Below, in pieces: positions 41,601 through 47,600 of a stretch of 64,000 nt of DNA. The notes beneath the pieces are model-generated. The model was not told where the DNA came from. It saw nothing but the letters and a program-made list of their open reading frames with translations, and ran no database searches. The position numbers and the translations under genes were made by a program. Source of the DNA: Vanessa cardui (Eukaryota; Arthropoda; Insecta; Lepidoptera; Nymphalidae); contig NC_061147.1 in the NCBI RefSeq assembly GCF_905220365.1, positions 3,162,001-3,226,000 of the forward strand. The letters run 5' to 3'. Within the stretch, counting starts at the first letter, position 1. The number at the start of each line of letters is the position of its first letter.

Positions 41601-44600
41601 TCATTAACCTTGCCTTAAAGAGCACGCAAAGTAGATATCCCTGTGCCTGAACTTTCTCCAGTTGTGTCGGATTATAAGAGTAAGAAAATGGAGTGTCTGA
41701 GCACATACATTACATTTCCTGTGCAGTTCCTTTGATGAAGGTAAATGTGGTCGTATTCCGTTTAAAAACGTCATCACTATAGTCGTATAACCATCTGACG
41801 AGACATACCAAATACAAATTCATAAATACGTATTACTAAGTTTGAAATATACTGACGAAATAGTTTTCGCCCGCATCTTCTCTTGTTAAGGAATGAGGGT
41901 TTTTAAGTATTAGAGACTATCCCTATATCCTTACGTGAGGCTCAAGCTCACAACAACAACAACAACATCAAAAGCGTATCAGACAAACGTCACTTTCGAT
42001 ATGCGATGTTTTGTTAAAAAGGTCCAAAAGTGAGATAATTTGTTCTCTGAAACGGGCTGAGTAAAAATTGGTAAAATATTTGTTTCTAAATATTGATTGT
42101 TTAAAAATGGAACGGATTTTTTTGTATTGTTTTTTTTTTTACAAACAGACGAAATTAAATTTATCTTGATGTGTATAGCTATAATTATTTTAACTATTAT
42201 CAAAACATACATAACAAAGTCCCTGGAACACGTATACACGTCTGTTCGTATTCGTAAACAAGATTAAGTCTACCCGTGCGAAGCCGGGACGGGCCGCTAG
42301 TAAATTACAATAACATGATTTTTTGATCCTTTAAACAAACAATTCGCATATGTTTTAATCTATATTACAAATATCATAACAGCTATTGGACACTAGAAGA
42401 TAAACTCGATAATTATTATTCATTATCTGTTGAAGTCGCTGAAAGGTACATCGATCATCATAAAGAGATTATTTGATAAACAAATATTGTCACTGCGTTT
42501 GTTTAAATTCATAATATTAAAATTAACATGTCAAAAAAACTGTATTTACTTACAAAAAAAAAATTCATAGATTATTTTACATTTTATGTTTATTAAAGAG
42601 CGTTTCACTAATGTTAATTATGACCGGATAATCTAATGTACGGTTTTTGATATTTGCAACTAAAACCGTGGCACAACATTTCACAAGAATACAGTAATGT
42701 TGTCTTAAATTTTCGCGATTATTACACATTGAAATAAAACTAGTTATAACGGATTTGAATCGCGTATATTAATTATTTTTGACATCCCGACGTTTCGAGC
42801 ACTTTACAGCGTTCGTGGTCACGGGTAGACTTTGGACTCTACTACTAAATCCGTTATAACTAGTTTTATTTCAATAATACAGTAAGTCTAAATTTCTGAC
42901 TGCTGGGTAAATACTCTCCTTTCTTGAGGACAAAATTATAGTAGCGCATTTTATAAAACTTTGTCATACTGAAAATTTGCTAAGGGATCGTTTTTTTTGC
43001 AATTATGGTACAATTATTGAGTACATACATGATGGTACAACTTCAAAATAAAATAATCGCTTGCTAACTATTCTTTTATTGAATTAAAGCTGGTAAAATG
43101 AGAGCCAGATATTGAGGCAAGATGGCCCAGTGGTTAGAGCGCGTAGATCTTATCGATGATTGCGGATTCAAGCCCAGCCATTATTGCATTAGCATGGTGG
43201 AATATGCTCCTGACGTTCTCAAGGGGAGAGTAAGGCTTAACCCAGTAGTGGGAAATTTATAGGCTGTTGCTAAATTTAATTTAAAATCAAAGCGAGATTG
43301 GAATTGGTGATGATACAGGTAGGCTTCTTATACCTTGCACCTGACGAGTGTATTCTATAACCTATAAGGTGAATAAGTGAATAACCACCCAATTCCTACT
43401 GAGTTAGGATTTTTCCACTTTTTATTATAACACGTGCCTTACTTGAAAATAAATAAAGAACATGATATTTCATAACAGTTTAAAAACCAATTGTTATGTA
43501 AAGACAACAATAAAATATCTTCAAACAATATAATATATACATTATAAGATAAAACCAAAGAGATTACATCCGCTCAAGTTCTAACTATTCGTTTTAATAC
43601 AAATTTTACACGAGACATGTCAGTAATGGATGTCATAAAATTACCCTTTATATTTCACGCTGATAATATGTCATGCTGACGAATCTGTCATTATGTATAA
43701 TCGTCGTGTTGTCTTTACGTGATCGTTTCAAGTTCTAGAGTTTAATGAGCGTTTGTTGAGATAGTTTTGTTGTGAATCTTCATCTATATAGGTTTTGGGT
43801 TCACGGAAAATTTGGATGATATTTTAAATTTGGAATTCTGTTTTTGAAATTAGTTGGTATTTTGTCGCCAAACTTCAATTCCAATATTATTTTTATTTCG
43901 GTTAGAGGCTGATTGAGCTAGTGCCATTACCAGCTCTAGGTTGATTCCAAATGTTGGTGACGCATTGGCTATATAATGGATGGTTAACATTTCCAATAGT
44001 GCATAGTTGGTCATTGGTCCAAAGGTATTGACCAGTAGCGTTGGAAGGCCCATTTGACAATCTCCCAATTTATCACATAAAAAAGACGAAAATCCTCACC
44101 AGGAAAATCAGTGAGGTAATTGATATTAAACCTTGATGCTACTAATTACATATAAATTTTAAACATCTATACAAAAATAGTCAAATACAAAAAATGCAGT
44201 AGGTATGTTTTTGTTATTAGTGCTACTGAGTTAAGTAGTATCTATTTTGATACGAAAGAAGAAAAAAAAGTTCGTTTCATGCAATTTACAAATTCATATA
44301 TTACGCTTCCTCAAAATATCTGTAATTATTATTACAGTGGAGTTATAATGTCTGGACCAACAACAGCCTGTAAATTTCCTACTGCTGAGTTAAGACCTCC
44401 TTGCCCTTTGAGGAAAAGGTTTGGAACATATTCCGCCACAGAATTTCTATGAAATTAGGCACATGCAGGTTTTCTCAAGATGTTTTCCTTCGCCTTCAAT
44501 TACGACCATTTATAAACACAAATTAAGTACATGACTATTCAATGGTGCTTGCCTGAATTTGAACCCGCAACCATCGGGTAAAATGCGTTCTAACCATCTC

Positions 44601-47600
44601 GCTCAAATTCATATATTATGTTTCCACGAAATAACAATAATGATTATTAATGGCATTATAATCTCCGAACACCAGAGTAGAGCAATATCTTCCTTCTGTT
44701 ATTATATTTAATGAATAATTAAGTCAGTAACTTGACCTTTCTTAAAACGTAATCCCAATTATATCAAGCCCTGAGCGACAATAGAAGGAAGTTTTCAAGT
44801 TTATGCTAAGTAATAACTTAATGATGATAATTATTTAAACTTAAGTCTATATCTTTGAAATGTATACGTTTTAATGGATTGACTGTTACGGATATTTGTA
44901 GATTGTTTTCGTTTAGAAGAATGTATTGTTTTATTGAGTTAACAATGATTACGATGCACTTAGCGTGTTTTCTAGAACGCGATAAAATTGTTTCGAAATA
45001 GATAAATAAATACTTGAAATTCTATTTGCTGTAACGATGTGCTGTAAATAACATAACTTTAAAACGATGTGGGTTATTAAACGGTTTCGTAAGGAATAAT
45101 GACAAAATACCAATCGAACCAAGAACTCTTATTGATAGATAAGATAACACAGTACGTGTTCTTATAGCGAGAAGTGAGCCAAAGGTAAATGAATCATGAA
45201 TTGAATGTATGTATGGCATAGGTAAAACCCCAAGCCCCATTTACTTTTATCAAAACACTTCAATATTGGGAATGTTTAAGCCACTAAATAATACTTACTG
45301 AATACGAGAGCTACATAGTATAATTTTAATGTTTCCTCACTGCGTCGAATACGTGGCTGGATATGCAGAGATAAAAAGAAGATTAAATCGAATTGAAGTG
45401 TCACATTTTTTGAAAATCGAACTCAGAAAATAATAACAAATGGTTCTCCTCCCCATTTGAGGTGAAGGTTAGACGCATATTCCACCACGCTGCTCCAATG
45501 CGGGTTGGTGGATTCACGATGATTTCCTTCACCGCCGAGTTCGAGATGAGTTATTATGAACACAAGTTAAGCACATGAAAATTCAGTGGTGCTTGCCTGT
45601 GTTTGAACCCGCAATCATCAGCACGCGATGTAGCCACTGGGCCAACTCGGCTCCCGTTTATTCTACAACATGCTCATTTTTATATAAAATGCTGATCAGA
45701 CTTCTCTCTTGTTGAAAATATTTTCGTTGTAGAAGAGCATATTCTACCACCAATGATCCAATACCATTCACGAATAAACACATCTGGCAGTTTTTAACAT
45801 ACACAAGCCTGCTTACTGTTTTCCTTCACCACCGAGCGCGAAATGAACTATAAAACATATTAAACATTTGAAAACTCAGTAATGATTACTTGCTAGGTGT
45901 TCTAGCCAGTGAATTCGTTCTGCCTTGTATTTGACTAATAGGTTAAATGTTACAGGAAATCTCGACATGTGCCTTGCGTCCCGTCTCTCGACTCAAGCGA
46001 ACTTGGGGAACATGGTGTCACCGCGAGAAGTTATATCGATGGTGGTCGGAAACATATCATTAGTTCAGGTAAAGAATGTTTGAATTAGTAATTTAGCTTC
46101 AAAAATCGAACACTATGAAAGTTTTCCAGCAAATTTCTAAGAAGATCAAGCTTGCAGTTGATATATTTCTTGAATATTCAAACATTCGATTTTTAAAAAC
46201 AATATAGGTAATATTGTATTTAAAAATCGAATGTTTTAGATAATTAAGAATAAATGTCAAATTAAGAAAAGGATTTCTGATATAAAAATACTTGTTAGAT
46301 AGGAATTAAAAGTAAGGCCTGTATAGCCTAATCCAGCCTAATCGAATAGTTAATTTGAAATCGAGGATTTGTATTATCAATATTTTCATCATTAAAGAAT
46401 TAAATAATTTTTGGCATAGAATGTACTATAAACCAAAATTAATATGACAAAACAAAATTGTTTGCAAGTCATACCAAATTATTCTGTGTCCATAAGGCGC
46501 CAATGGATTCCAATTATACGTATGATAAATGGAATCATTAAATCAATATGCCGATATCATGTTATTAAATCCCAATGGTTTTAGGTCCAAGCAATAGTAG
46601 CTGCGACGGTGGTATCGATGTTTGCGGTGATAGTGAACACAATCGTCGATAAGGCTTTCAACGGTGACTATGTACTGTTGCTGATAGCATCTGCTATCTT
46701 CACCGCTACGACGACTTGTTTTGTTTTGGGTAAGTCATTATTTTTTTGATTAACACGTATAATGTTTCTTAAGGCAAGCACCACTACATTTATGTGCTTA
46801 ATTTGTGTTTATAATTCATCTCTTTCTCGGCGGTGAAGAAAATCATCTTGACCAGCATGTGTCTAATTTCATCGAAATTCTGCCACATGTGCATTCGACC
46901 AACCCGCATTGGAACAGCGTGGTGGAATATGTTCCAAGCCTTCTCCTTAATGGGAGAGGATGCAATAGCCCAGCAGTAGGAAATTTACAGACTGTTACTG
47001 TTACTGTACTGTTAATGTTTTTTACAAAATTTATTCAAAGACTAAGAGTAGCTTTAATTGAATCGATAACCACTATATTGTCAATTCTCCACCCAAGTGT
47101 GGAACGAAGATCCTTTGTCCCTGAATTGATACACTCATACTTGTATCGTTTTTTAGTACAATATGTGTATCATTAGCCTTGTGTGTTTTGATGATACTAA
47201 AAATGATTTTAAATCGTTTCAAATAAAGGAACATGAATTACTTATTACTAGCGGCCCACCCGACTTCGCACAGGTGCAATATTGATACTATATATACTAC
47301 AGAATTTGCTTATTTACAACATCACATTAGAAACTTTTAAGTCGTCAGTGTTTCTTTACTATATTGCCCTTATATTCAAACCTCCCTCTCGAATCACTTT
47401 ATCTATAAAAAAAATCACATCAAAATCCGTAGCGTAATTTTAAAGATCTAAGCATACATAGACATAGACAGCGGTAAGCGACTTTGTTAAATACTATGTA
47501 ATCATAATCATTGTAATTTTCACAGATTTCGTTATGGTGATGGTGATATTCGGGTCGCAGAAATTTAAAGTTAATCCAGATAACGTCGCGACGCCCCTCG

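Noticed and set aside
46805..47176. 123-codon plus-strand ORF in SLC41 intron 6
   Set aside because: It starts in SINE-B copy 15 and continues by chance.
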